Shown: positions 1 through 9,275, counted from the stretch's first letter. The stretch is 64,000 nt of DNA from CABYIR01 sp038103905 (GCA_038103905.1 JAYNZW010000008.1:9529-73528); one strand, 5' to 3'. Numbers and translations are program-made. Notes: generated by a model not told the origin, from the letters alone.

Positions 1-819
1 GCATCCATGCCCGGTGTAATTCATTTAAGACATACATGGATGGAGGAAAACAAGTTTACCAAAGGACAGCCAGAACATGGTGCTCATCTGGCAGATGATC
101 TTCAACGTTTTGTAGATATGTATGGTCCTGAGTCTATCGCTGCATGTTTTGTTGAACCAATTGCAGGCTCAACAGGTACTTTGGTCCCACCTAAAGGCTA
201 TTTGGAGAAATTAAGAGCGACATGTGACAAGTATGGAATTGTTTTAATCTTTGATGAGGTAATTACTGGTTTTGGTAGAACTGGAAAGTCGTTCGGATCG
301 GTTAAATATAACGTTCAGCCTGATATGGTGACTATGGCCAAAGCTATAACAAATGGCGCACAGCCAATGGGAGCGGTTGGAGTCTCTGACAAAATTTACA
401 ATGCTATTGTTGATAATGGTCCAGAGCATGGAGTTGAATTTTTCCATGGCTATACATACTCAGGTCATCCAGCATGTGTTGCAGCATCATTAGCGACTTT
501 GGATATATATGAAAAGGAAGATATTTTTGCAAGAGCTGAAAAAATGTCACCTTATTTTCTTGATGCTGTATTTGATGCATTTAAAGATGTGCCAGCAGTA
601 ACTGACGTACGTGGTGACGGCATGATGGCTGCTATAGATCTTGCTGTAGACAAAACACCAGGAGTAAGAGGTTACCATGCTCAAAGAAAAACTTTTGAGA
701 ATGGAGTTCATATCAAATTTACTGGTGACTCAGGAATAATTGCTCCGGCATTAATTGCTGAAGAAAAGCATATTGATGAGATGATACAAAAAATTAAGGA
801 TGTCGTTGTCAAATACTAA
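1..819 (+). CDS. tpa: Taurine:pyruvate (omega-amino acid) aminotransferase, 5' truncated by window edge
   Basis: Class III PLP-dependent aminotransferase; the reading frame is open to the first base, so the N-terminus lies outside the window. Visible are the family motif DEVITGFGRTG (about residue 80 of the visible part), which holds the PLP-binding Asp, and TMAKAITNGAQPMGAV, which holds the Schiff-base Lys. The family includes beta-alanine:pyruvate and taurine:pyruvate aminotransferases, and sequence alone does not separate them here. The taurine call rests on context: xsc and ald lie just downstream on the same strand, and the expected reaction is taurine + pyruvate giving sulfoacetaldehyde + alanine. 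The next gene starts 6 bases after the stop, so the two are almost certainly co-transcribed. Family assignment is sure; substrate is inferred. Confidence 0.85.
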   Translation, partial: ASMPGVIHLRHTWMEENKFTKGQPEHGAHLADDLQRFVDMYGPESIAACFVEPIAGSTGTLVPPKGYLEKLRATCDKYGIVLIFDEVITGFGRTGKSFGSVKYNVQPDMVTMAKAITNGAQPMGAVGVSDKIYNAIVDNGPEHGVEFFHGYTYSGHPACVAASLATLDIYEKEDIFARAEKMSPYFLDAVFDAFKDVPAVTDVRGDGMMAAIDLAVDKTPGVRGYHAQRKTFENGVHIKFTGDSGIIAPALIAEEKHIDEMIQKIKDVVVKY

Positions 820-825
820 GTCTTT

Positions 826-3267
826 ATGGCCAATATACCATCGCATTCTGAAGTTGTAGTTATTGGTGGTGGAATAGCTGGTTGTAGTATTGCTTATCAT
901 CTTGCAGAAAAAAATATATCAGTAACTCTTATCGAGAGAAAATCCCTTACATGTGGAACCACTTGGCATGCTGCAGGATTAGTGGGTCAACTTAGAGCAA
1001 CAAAAAATCTTACTAAGATGGCTAAGTATTCAACTGAGCTATATCGAAAACTCAATGAAAAAGAAGATTTGTCTGCCGGGTTTCTAATAAATGGCTCAGT
1101 TTCTATTGCTGAAAATGAAGGAAGAAGGCAAGAAATGAGTAGGGGTGCCTCTATGGGAAGAAGCTTTGGTTTAGAGATTGAAGAGATATCAATTGATCAA
1201 GCTAAAGAAAAATATCCTTTGTTAGATACAAAGTATGCAAAGGCTGCATGGTTTTTACCTCAGGATGGACAGATTAATCCCGTAGACATAACAATGTGCT
1301 TGGCAAAAGAAGCTAGAAGAATGGGCGCTAAAATAATTGAAAAAAATAAGGTCATTGCTATCGAACAAGAGGGAGATAAGGTTACAAAAGTAATTACTGA
1401 ATTAGGTGATATTTCTTGTGACAAGATTGTTATATCAGCTGGAATGTGGAGTAGAGAGGTTGGTAAGATGTGTGGTGTGAGTATACCCCTCCATGCATGT
1501 GAACATTTTTATGCTGTTACTGAATACTCTGAAGATATACCAAAAAATTTACCAATATTAAGAAATCCTGATGCGCATATATATGTAAAAGAAGATGCTG
1601 GTAAATTATTAATAGGAGCCTTTGAAAAAAAAGCAAAGCCATGGGGAATGAATGGCATTCCAGAAGATTTTGAATTTGATAGTTTGCCAAATGATATGGA
1701 GCATTTTAGTCCAATTCTTATCGATGCAATGGATCGACTGCCTATTTTAAATGATCTTGGAATCAAGACTTATTTTAATGGTCCAGAGAGCTTCACTCCT
1801 GATGATCGGTATTACTTAGGAAAAGTTCCTTACAAAGATAATATTTTTGTATCTACAGGATTTAATTCAATTGGAATTCAATCAGCTGGCGGTGTTGGCA
1901 AAGTTATGGCTGAATGGATTGATCAAGATAGAAGTAAAATAGATTTGTGGGATGTCGATGTTTCAAGAGTTTTAGATTTTCAAGATGATACTGAGTATTT
2001 AAGGGAGCGAAGCTCAGAAACTCTTGGTTTACTCTATGCTGTACATTGGCCTTTTTACCAATTTGAAACATCAAGAAACAAGATCCAATCTCCAATATAC
2101 GATCGCTTGAGAGAAGAAGGAGCATGTTTCGGAGAGTCTGCGGGATGGGAAAGAGCTAATTGGTTTACAAGAGATAATCAAAAACCTGAATATGAATACT
2201 CTTATGGAAAACAAAATTGGTTTGAAAATGTAAGACACGAATGTACTGCGGTGCGAAACAATGTAGGTTTGTTTGAACTAACTTCATTTTCAAAATTTAT
2301 AATTAAAGGAAACGATGTAGTAAAATTTCTTAATTTTATGTGTGTTAGTGAAATGGATGTTCCGATTGGAAAAATTATTTATACACAAATGCTAAATATT
2401 GATGCAGGAACAGAGGCTGATATAACTTTTACAAGACTTGATGAGGAGAGGTTTATGTTTGTTACTGGGCCAACATCTCATAATAAAGATTTCTATTGGC
2501 TTTTATATCACTCAAAAAACTATGATATTCAAATAAGCGATGTTACTAAAGAATACGGATGTCTTGCAATCATGGGACCGAACTCCAGAGAATACCTTCA
2601 AAGAATATGTAATGAAGATCTATCTAATGAGTCTTTAAAATTTGGTTTTTCTAAAAAATTAAATTTTAATGGAGTTGAGTGTATCCTTAATAGAATTACT
2701 TATGTAGGAGAACTTGGTTTTGAAATATATATCCCGTACGAAAAAATGTCCGATATCTTTGATAAGCTTTACGTTAAAAATGGGAATAGTTCAATTCAAC
2801 TCGCGGGATATCATGCTTTAAATTCATTGAGAATGGAGAAAGGATATCTTCATTGGGGCCATGATATTGGAGTTGAAGAAAATCCTTTTGAAGCAGGCGT
2901 GGGCTTTTGTGTGAACTTTAATAAAAAAAATCCTTTTTTGGGACAAGATGCTCTAGAGAAAAAAAAGGACTCTGCATTAAAAAAAAGAAAAGTAAATTTT
3001 GCCTTAGCTAACAATGATTTACTCATGTATCATAATGAACCTATTTTTTTTGATGGTAAAATTGTTGGAGAGATCACATCAGGTATGTATGGATTCTATT
3101 TAGACAAATCTCTAGGTATGGGATACATTTCAGCTAACGACAGCTATTCAATTGAGGAAATGTTAAAGCTTCAAAAGTTTGAAATTGAAGTAGCAGAAAC
3201 TAAATATAAAGCAAAAGGATCAATTAAATGTTTTTATGATCCTGACAGAGAAAAGATATTAATATAA
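826..3267 (+). CDS. Dimethylglycine/sarcosine dehydrogenase-like flavoprotein with GcvT (folate) domain
   Basis: An 813-residue two-domain protein. The N-terminal half is a DAO-type FAD oxidoreductase: the dinucleotide-binding GGGIAG is at residues 14-19 and a TTWHAAG motif is near residue 45, whose Trp-His pair corresponds to the covalent flavin-attachment site of dimethylglycine dehydrogenases. The C-terminal half (from about residue 430) is a GcvT/aminomethyltransferase fold that in this family passes the released one-carbon unit to tetrahydrofolate. The known role of the family is oxidative N-demethylation of glycine derivatives. Here it sits between the aminotransferase and xsc with gaps of only 6 and 12 bases, so a methylated taurine is a plausible substrate. 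That is inference; dimethylglycine or sarcosine remain possible. Confidence 0.85.
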   Translation: MANIPSHSEVVVIGGGIAGCSIAYHLAEKNISVTLIERKSLTCGTTWHAAGLVGQLRATKNLTKMAKYSTELYRKLNEKEDLSAGFLINGSVSIAENEGRRQEMSRGASMGRSFGLEIEEISIDQAKEKYPLLDTKYAKAAWFLPQDGQINPVDITMCLAKEARRMGAKIIEKNKVIAIEQEGDKVTKVITELGDISCDKIVISAGMWSREVGKMCGVSIPLHACEHFYAVTEYSEDIPKNLPILRNPDAHIYVKEDAGKLLIGAFEKKAKPWGMNGIPEDFEFDSLPNDMEHFSPILIDAMDRLPILNDLGIKTYFNGPESFTPDDRYYLGKVPYKDNIFVSTGFNSIGIQSAGGVGKVMAEWIDQDRSKIDLWDVDVSRVLDFQDDTEYLRERSSETLGLLYAVHWPFYQFETSRNKIQSPIYDRLREEGACFGESAGWERANWFTRDNQKPEYEYSYGKQNWFENVRHECTAVRNNVGLFELTSFSKFIIKGNDVVKFLNFMCVSEMDVPIGKIIYTQMLNIDAGTEADITFTRLDEERFMFVTGPTSHNKDFYWLLYHSKNYDIQISDVTKEYGCLAIMGPNSREYLQRICNEDLSNESLKFGFSKKLNFNGVECILNRITYVGELGFEIYIPYEKMSDIFDKLYVKNGNSSIQLAGYHALNSLRMEKGYLHWGHDIGVEENPFEAGVGFCVNFNKKNPFLGQDALEKKKDSALKKRKVNFALANNDLLMYHNEPIFFDGKIVGEITSGMYGFYLDKSLGMGYISANDSYSIEEMLKLQKFEIEVAETKYKAKGSIKCFYDPDREKILI

Positions 3268-3279
3268 GGGGTTAGTGGT

Positions 3280-5058
3280 ATGACAAAAATGACAACGGAA
3301 GAAGCATTTGTAAAGGTTCTTCAAAAACATGGTATACAGCACGCATTTGGCATTATTGGTTCTGCATTCATGCCTATTTCAGACTTATTTCCTAAGGCTG
3401 GAATAACTTTTTGGGATGTCGCTCATGAGAATAACGGTGGAATTATAGCCGATGGATACACACGAGCTACAGGTAAAATGTCAATGTGTATTGCTCAAAA
3501 TGGACCTGGAATAACTAATTTTGTTACACCTATAAAAACAGCTTACTGGAATCATACCCCTATGCTTCTGGTGACTCCTCAAGCTGCAAACAAGACTATT
3601 GGCCAAGGTGGGTTTCAGGAAGTTGAGCAGATGGCCTTATTTAAAGATATGGTTTGCTATCAAGAAGAAGTAAGAGATCCATCAAGAGTTGCTGAGGTGC
3701 TAAACCGTGTGATTTCAAAAGCTTTTAGAGGATCAGCGCCTGCTCAAATAAACATTCCAAGAGATATGTGGACGCAAGTAATTGATATTGAGCTTCCACC
3801 AATTATAAAATTCGAGCGTCCTTCAGGTGGATTAGAAGCTATTAGAAAAGCGTCAGAATTATTATCTAATGCTAGTTTTCCGGTTATATTGTCTGGTGCA
3901 GGCGTAGTATTAGCAGATGCAATTGAAGACTGTAAATCACTTGCTGAAAGATTAGACTCACCTGTTGCATCTGGCTATCAACATAATGATAGTTTTCCTG
4001 GAAGCCATCCTCTAGCTGTTGGACCTCTAGGCTACAATGGATCAAAAGCCGCAATGGAACTTATAGCAAAGGCGGATGTTGTCTTGGCTTTAGGCACTCG
4101 TTTAAATCCTTTTTCAACTTTACCAGGCTACGGTATTGATTATTGGCCAAAAGATGCATCTATAATTCAAGTTGATATCAATTCTGATAGAATTGGTTTG
4201 ACAAAAAAAGTATCAGTTGGGATTTGTGGTGATGCAAAATTAGTTGCTCAACAAATTCTAGAAAATTTATCTGCAGATGCAGGTAATAAAAATAGAGAAG
4301 AGCGTAAAGCCCTTATCCATCAAACAAAATCAGCGTGGCTACAAACTTTAAGTAGCATGGATCATGAAGACGACGATCCTGGAACAACATGGAATAATGA
4401 TGCTAGAAAAAGAGATTCAGATCGTATGTCCCCTCGAATGGCATGGAGAGCTATTCAGGATGGTCTTCCTAAAGATGCAATTATTTCATCAGATATTGGA
4501 AACAATTGTGCTATCGGAAATGCTTATCCTACATTTGAAGAAGGAAGAAAATATTTAGCTCCTGGTCTGTTTGGTCCTTGCGGTTATGGGTTCCCATCAG
4601 TACTTGGTGCCAAAATTGGTTGTCCAAATACGCCAGTTGTAGGTTTTGCAGGTGATGGAGCTTTTGGTATCAGTATGAATGAAATGACATCATGCGCGAG
4701 AGAAGAATGGCCAGCTATTACAATGGTAATTTTTAGAAACTACCAATGGGGTGCGGAAAAAAGAAATTCTATACTTTGGTATGATGATAATTTTGTTGGA
4801 ACTGAATTAGACCCAGATTTGAGCTATGCAAAAGTTGCTGAAGGCTGCGGCCTAAAAGGCGTTACAGTTAAATCTATGGAAGAACTTACCAATACCTTGA
4901 GAACCGCATGTGATGAACAAGTAAATGGTGTTACAACTTTTATAGAAGTTATCTTAAATCAAGAACTAGGAGAGCCATTCAGAAGAGACGCTATGAAAAA
5001 ACCTGTTGAAGTTGCCGGCATCAATCCAGATGATATGCAACATGAACAATTAGGATAA
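3280..5058 (+). CDS. xsc: Sulfoacetaldehyde acetyltransferase
   Basis: ThDP-dependent enzyme of the acetolactate-synthase superfamily, 592 residues, the usual Xsc length. It converts sulfoacetaldehyde plus phosphate to acetyl phosphate plus sulfite, the desulfonation step of taurine breakdown. The activating Glu is in HENNGG (about residue 50) and the ThDP/Mg motif GDGAFGIS is near residue 458, followed by the FRNYQWGAEK segment. The sequence resembles Xsc more than acetolactate synthase along its length, and the neighbouring aminotransferase and ald support this. No pta or ackA to use the acetyl phosphate, and no sulfite exporter or tauABC, lies in the window. The last 9 bases overlap the end of the convergent methyltransferase gene. 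Confidence 0.93.
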   Translation: MTKMTTEEAFVKVLQKHGIQHAFGIIGSAFMPISDLFPKAGITFWDVAHENNGGIIADGYTRATGKMSMCIAQNGPGITNFVTPIKTAYWNHTPMLLVTPQAANKTIGQGGFQEVEQMALFKDMVCYQEEVRDPSRVAEVLNRVISKAFRGSAPAQINIPRDMWTQVIDIELPPIIKFERPSGGLEAIRKASELLSNASFPVILSGAGVVLADAIEDCKSLAERLDSPVASGYQHNDSFPGSHPLAVGPLGYNGSKAAMELIAKADVVLALGTRLNPFSTLPGYGIDYWPKDASIIQVDINSDRIGLTKKVSVGICGDAKLVAQQILENLSADAGNKNREERKALIHQTKSAWLQTLSSMDHEDDDPGTTWNNDARKRDSDRMSPRMAWRAIQDGLPKDAIISSDIGNNCAIGNAYPTFEEGRKYLAPGLFGPCGYGFPSVLGAKIGCPNTPVVGFAGDGAFGISMNEMTSCAREEWPAITMVIFRNYQWGAEKRNSILWYDDNFVGTELDPDLSYAKVAEGCGLKGVTVKSMEELTNTLRTACDEQVNGVTTFIEVILNQELGEPFRRDAMKKPVEVAGINPDDMQHEQLG

Positions 5059-5685
5059 TTTTTTTTGGTATATGTGCATTCTTGATGTTGCGCTACTTTT
5101 GTGATTAGGCAAAGCAATAAAAGGTTTAGATATCTTAATTTTTGATATCTGTTTTTTATTTTTCTCTATTTCATCTTTAAACCCAAGTTTTTCATAAATA
5201 GACTCAGCAATTGACAATATTAAATAGCCTTTATTTTTTGTAACTCTAATTAATTCATTAATCGCTTTTGCACCTACATGTCCTGATGTTAGAACCCCAG
5301 TGCATAAAACAATATCAAATTGATTACTTCTAAGTGAAGTTTTTTTATTAAGAGACTCCTGAACTAGTCTTGTGTAAATTTTTTTATCTTTGGCAACATT
5401 AAGCATATCCATTGAATAGTCTAATCCAATAATATTCTTAAAATTCATATCACTTAAGGCTTCAGCAACAAGACCTGTTCCACAACCAGCATCTAATATT
5501 TTAGAATTCTTTTTTACACGTATGTCATGAGACATAATCTTCTTTAATTGAGATGGATATGCATAACCCCAATCAATTAAATCCTGATCATAATCATTGG
5601 CCCAAGATTTATAATGTTGCTTTAATTTAACAGAGCTTTTTTCATTATAAACAATATCCAACCATTTTTTCCCCATATGCGACAT
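5050..5685 (-). CDS. Class I SAM-dependent methyltransferase, substrate unknown
   Basis: A 211-residue protein with the Rossmann-like SAM-binding motif ILDAGCGTGLVAEAL near residue 60, the acidic ribose-binding residue in IIGLDYS, and a motif-IV region FDIVLCTGVLTSGHVG. This places it in the broad Methyltransf_11/12/25 group. Nothing visible fixes the substrate. It is read against the taurine genes: tail-to-tail with xsc (9-base overlap) and head-to-head with ald, sharing a 46-base promoter gap. It might act on a small molecule of the pathway, but co-location alone is weak. A second Met three residues in is an alternative start. Confidence 0.75.
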   Translation of the reverse strand: MSHMGKKWLDIVYNEKSSVKLKQHYKSWANDYDQDLIDWGYAYPSQLKKIMSHDIRVKKNSKILDAGCGTGLVAEALSDMNFKNIIGLDYSMDMLNVAKDKKIYTRLVQESLNKKTSLRSNQFDIVLCTGVLTSGHVGAKAINELIRVTKNKGYLILSIAESIYEKLGFKDEIEKNKKQISKIKISKPFIALPNHKSSATSRMHIYQKKLS

Positions 5686-5731
5686 CCTTTTATTTGTAAA
5701 ATATAATGAATAGTATAAAAACTAGTCATAT

Positions 5732-6847
5732 ATGTTAATTGGCGTACCAAAAGAGATTAAGCCTCAAGAGAATAGAGTAGGACTAACCGCTGATAGTGTA
5801 AAGACACTAGTTTCAGAGGGAAATGAACTAATTGTTGAGACAGGCGCAGGAGTCGGATCTGGTTTTACTGACGAAGATTATAAAAATGCTGGAGCAAAGA
5901 TATATCAAACAGCTAAAGAAATTTTTGATATAAGTGAATTGATCATTAAAGTTAAAGAACCTCAAAAACAAGAAGTTGAACTACTTAAGAAAGATCAGCT
6001 GTTATTTACTTATCTTCATTTAGCCGCAAACAAAGAACTAACACTTGGACTTATGAATTCAGGCTCAACTTGCATTGCATACGAGACTGTAACTGATGAT
6101 AATAATAGATTACCCCTATTAGCTCCAATGAGTGAGGTTGCGGGGAGAATTTCCATACAAGCGGGAGCTCGGTCTCTAGAAATGACTAATAATGGTAGAG
6201 GGGTTTTATTGTCTGGTGCCACAGGCGCTCCCGCAGCTAATGTTGTAATTATTGGATGTGGTGTAGTTGGTTTTAATGCAGCTTTAATAGCACATGGTAT
6301 GAAGGCTAATGTTATTTTGATTGATCAGTCTCAAAATAGACTTGATGAGTTAAAAGCATATTTCAATAATGAAGTAACTACAGTGATTTCCAACCCAGAG
6401 TCTATTGAAGCAAATGTTAAAGATTGTGATCTTTTGATTGGAGGAGTTTTAGTTCCTGGAGCAGCAGCTCCTAAATTAGTATCAGAAGAATTAGTTTCAA
6501 AAATGAAAGCAGGATCAGTTCTTGTAGACGTAGCAATTGATCAAGGTGGGTGCATTGAAACCAGCAGACCAACAACTCATGCTGATCCTATATATTTGCA
6601 ACATAAAGTAGTTCATTACTGTGTTACTAATATGCCAGGTTGTGTTCCTAGAACTTCAACAATCAGCCTTAATAATGCAACATTGCCTTTTATTTCTGAT
6701 TTATCTCAGAAGGGTCTTAATGGCGCATTGAGTTCTAATAAAAACTTCTTAAATGGTTTAAATGTAATGTCTGGAATGTGCACTCAACAAGATGTGGCTA
6801 AGGATCTTGATTTAGATTTTTGTGAGCCAGATAAATTAATAGCTTAG
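5732..6847 (+). CDS. ald: Alanine dehydrogenase
   Basis: NAD-dependent L-alanine dehydrogenase, 371 residues, full family length. The N-terminus MLIGVPKEIKPQENRVG is characteristic; the catalytic Lys is in LIIKVKEPQ (about residue 75) and the catalytic His in FTYLHLAAN (about 95). The NAD-binding GCGVVG lies near residue 175. It oxidises alanine to pyruvate and ammonium. In taurine dissimilation this recycles the amino acceptor used by Tpa and releases taurine nitrogen, which fits the location just after xsc, although a methyltransferase gene on the opposite strand lies between. Its 3' end overlaps the convergent MetE-like gene by 4 bases. Confidence 0.95.
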   Translation: MLIGVPKEIKPQENRVGLTADSVKTLVSEGNELIVETGAGVGSGFTDEDYKNAGAKIYQTAKEIFDISELIIKVKEPQKQEVELLKKDQLLFTYLHLAANKELTLGLMNSGSTCIAYETVTDDNNRLPLLAPMSEVAGRISIQAGARSLEMTNNGRGVLLSGATGAPAANVVIIGCGVVGFNAALIAHGMKANVILIDQSQNRLDELKAYFNNEVTTVISNPESIEANVKDCDLLIGGVLVPGAAAPKLVSEELVSKMKAGSVLVDVAIDQGGCIETSRPTTHADPIYLQHKVVHYCVTNMPGCVPRTSTISLNNATLPFISDLSQKGLNGALSSNKNFLNGLNVMSGMCTQQDVAKDLDLDFCEPDKLIA

Positions 6848-7893
6848 ATACTTTTTACTGCCTGTGTAAGATTTTTAAGTTTTTTCATTGCCATTTCTCT
6901 TGAAAGGTAACCCAATCCACAATCGGGTGCAGCTATTAATCTTTCTTTATCAATATGATTAAGACAGTCATAAACCCTTGATCTAATTTCTTCAGTTTCT
7001 TCGATTTCACTAGAAGCTATTTTAATAAGTCCAAATATAATTTTTTTTGTTTTATATTGTTCAAGAAGCTTCAAGTCGTTATGTCTATGGGCATCTTCTA
7101 TCGAGATCGTATCAATAAGTGAATCTTCTAAATTTGTTGCAATATCATTATATGAATGAAGGGGGGCTTTGGGATAATTTTCAGAGTCAACTTTATCAGG
7201 GTAACCACAACAAATGTGTACTATTTTTTCAACATCTTCTGAAATACCATGAAAACACCGTTCGAGATTTTCAATTCCAAAATCATTGGCTTCCGTTGGT
7301 TTTCTTGCGAACAAAGGTTCATCAATTTGAATATATTTGCATCCAGCAGCAGCTAGTTCTTTTACTTCTTTATTGATAACAATACTAAGATCTTTCCCAA
7401 GATTTTTGTCATTAAAATAAAAATTATCAGCGATAGTATCTGTTATAGTCAAGGGGCCTGGTATTGTAATTTTTACTGGCTTGGCAGAATTTTTTTGATT
7501 GATTTTAAATTCCTTATCAAGAAATGGTTTAGAGAAATTTACTTTTGATACTATTGTAGGAAGAAAACACTCGTAATTACCAGTACGAGCAGTTTTTTTT
7601 GTTAAATTTTCAAAGTCAATTCCATTTATGTATCTGCAATGGTGATGAATATAGTTCTCTCTTCTTACTTCTCCATCAGTAACAATATCAATTCCACAAT
7701 CAATCTGATCACTTATCACTTGTTCAACAGCTTTTTCTATTATGAATTCTTTTTTATTACCAAGGGCGTTCATCGCATTTTGCCAATTTGCAGTTGGGCG
7801 ATCTGTATCAGTGCCTTTTTCACCTTGAAACCAATCAGGTAGGTTTAAAAAATCTGGTTTTGGGTAAGAACCTATTGTTGTAGTCAGAATCAT
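6844..7893 (-). CDS. Short MetE-like (cobalamin-independent methionine synthase catalytic-domain) methyltransferase
   Basis: A 349-residue homologue of the C-terminal catalytic barrel of MetE, without the N-terminal folate-binding half that brings canonical MetE to about 750 residues. The expected zinc ligands are visible: His and Cys in VHICCG, Glu in SIEDAH, and Cys in APDCGLG near the C-terminus. The start MILTTTIGSYPKP carries the conserved substrate-loop motif. Such short proteins are known as core-MetE and may take the methyl group from a donor other than methyl-folate. Methylation of homocysteine is likely but not proven. It reads convergently with ald. A short inverted repeat lies 13 bases upstream of its start. 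Confidence 0.85.
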   Translation of the reverse strand: MILTTTIGSYPKPDFLNLPDWFQGEKGTDTDRPTANWQNAMNALGNKKEFIIEKAVEQVISDQIDCGIDIVTDGEVRRENYIHHHCRYINGIDFENLTKKTARTGNYECFLPTIVSKVNFSKPFLDKEFKINQKNSAKPVKITIPGPLTITDTIADNFYFNDKNLGKDLSIVINKEVKELAAAGCKYIQIDEPLFARKPTEANDFGIENLERCFHGISEDVEKIVHICCGYPDKVDSENYPKAPLHSYNDIATNLEDSLIDTISIEDAHRHNDLKLLEQYKTKKIIFGLIKIASSEIEETEEIRSRVYDCLNHIDKERLIAAPDCGLGYLSREMAMKKLKNLTQAVKSI

Positions 7894-8102
7894 AAAATTA
7901 AATATAATTGTTTTTCAACAATTTAACATCATATCATAAGATTTTAATTTATGTATAGTTTTTATCTATTTATAAGAACTGCCTCATTTACTTTATGATG
8001 GAAAACAAACAATAAATGAAATTTTATTTTGAATTTAATAAAAGTTTATCTTTACAGGTACTCTTTTATGGATGAAAATTTTTTTATTAACTAATTAATA
8101 AT

Positions 8103-8110
8103 AGGAGTAG
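8103..8110 (+). promoter_or_regulatory. Ribosome binding site supporting a GTG start
   Basis: AGGAGTAG lies a few bases before the GTG at 8113. It supports GTG rather than an internal ATG as the start of the PotD-like gene; the twin-arginine signal sequence follows directly from this start. Confidence 0.6.
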
Positions 8111-8112
8111 CT

Positions 8113-9258
8113 GTGAAAAAAATAAACAAAACATTACAAGCTGCGAAAGTAACAAGAAGATCAGTACTTAAAGGAGCTGCTGCGACAGGTGCCGCTGCTG
8201 CTATAGGTCCTTATTATGTTCCAAATGCTTTTGCTGCGCCCGTTGTAAATGTTTTAATGTGGGGTGAGTATTTGCCTGATTCAGTTGTTGCTGATTTTAA
8301 AGCAAAAACAGGAATTACTGTAAACCACACTAAAATTGGTGATAACGGTGAAATTATATCAAAAATGAAAGCTGGTGGCGGTGCTGGTTTTGATCTTGCG
8401 AGCCCAACAAATATGCGTGCTCTTCAGTGGGAAAACCTTGGTGTACTTCAGCCCTTTGATATGAACAGAATTAATACTGGAAATGTTAACCCAGGAATGC
8501 TTGCGGTTGGTGAGCGAGATTGGAACTTCGGTGGTAAAGGTTCGCATTGGGTACCTCAATTATGGGGAACAGAGTCAATTGCATGGAGAACTGATAAATG
8601 GTCTCCAAATGGACTTCCAAGCTTTGGAGACATCTGGGAAGCTGATCCTGCAATTTCTGGTGCTTACATGATGGGTCGAACATATTCTATGATGACTGGT
8701 TGTGGAATTTGGATGCATCATCAAGGTAAAATGGATTTCTGGTCCTCTTACAAAGATGAAGATACAATGAGAAAAAATTGGGAAACAATTACTGAGTATT
8801 GTATTTCTAAGAAATCTAATCTTGTTAAGTTCTGGTCTGGTGCAGATCCTCAAAAACAAGGCTTTACTTCTGACGGAGTTATTGTTGGCCAAACATGGGA
8901 TGGTCCTATCGCTGCAATGATGAAAGCTGGAGAGCCTGTTGCTTATCAAACTACTGATGAAGGTGCTCTTGCATGGATAGATGGTATTACTCTATCGGCA
9001 AAAGCAGAAAACATTGATGAAGCATATGAGTTAATCAACTACAGCTTTACACCTGAAGTTGGTGGAGCAACTATTAACGCTATTGGATACAATTCAGCTG
9101 TTAATGGTGCGTCTGATCACTACTCTGCAGAAACAAAAGCTTTAGCTAAAGCAATCTATCCAGGAGACACGTCGACTAAGTTAAATCCTTGGCCGCCTGA
9201 GCCACCTTGGTATGCTGACGCAAGGGCTGAATATGCAAATAAATTTGAAACTGCATAA
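8113..9258 (+). CDS. Polyamine-type ABC transporter substrate-binding protein with Tat signal
   Basis: A PotD/PotF-family periplasmic solute-binding protein of 381 residues. The N-terminus has a twin-arginine signal: TRRSVLKG (Arg15-Arg16), an Ala-rich hydrophobic stretch, and a likely cleavage site after AFA at residue 41. Mature-protein features such as VLMWGEYLPDSV and WGTESIAWRTDKW fit spermidine/putrescine binders. The three downstream genes encode the ATPase and both permeases, and an agmatinase-like gene follows, so putrescine, spermidine, agmatine or a guanidino compound are candidates. A strong hairpin terminator directly after the stop separates it from potA, an arrangement that can give excess binding protein over the membrane components. 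Starts with GTG. Confidence 0.88.
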   Translation: MKKINKTLQAAKVTRRSVLKGAAATGAAAAIGPYYVPNAFAAPVVNVLMWGEYLPDSVVADFKAKTGITVNHTKIGDNGEIISKMKAGGGAGFDLASPTNMRALQWENLGVLQPFDMNRINTGNVNPGMLAVGERDWNFGGKGSHWVPQLWGTESIAWRTDKWSPNGLPSFGDIWEADPAISGAYMMGRTYSMMTGCGIWMHHQGKMDFWSSYKDEDTMRKNWETITEYCISKKSNLVKFWSGADPQKQGFTSDGVIVGQTWDGPIAAMMKAGEPVAYQTTDEGALAWIDGITLSAKAENIDEAYELINYSFTPEVGGATINAIGYNSAVNGASDHYSAETKALAKAIYPGDTSTKLNPWPPEPPWYADARAEYANKFETA

Positions 9259-9275
9259 TCGGTTCTAATAAGTTT

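Noticed and set aside
7894..8112. Riboswitch upstream of the polyamine binding protein gene
   Set aside because: The 219-base leader is nearly all A/T without conserved paired elements that I can recognise.
8575..8949. 124-codon open frame on the minus strand inside the binding-protein gene
   Set aside because: Complementary shadow of the PotD-like gene; no ribosome site or known motif.
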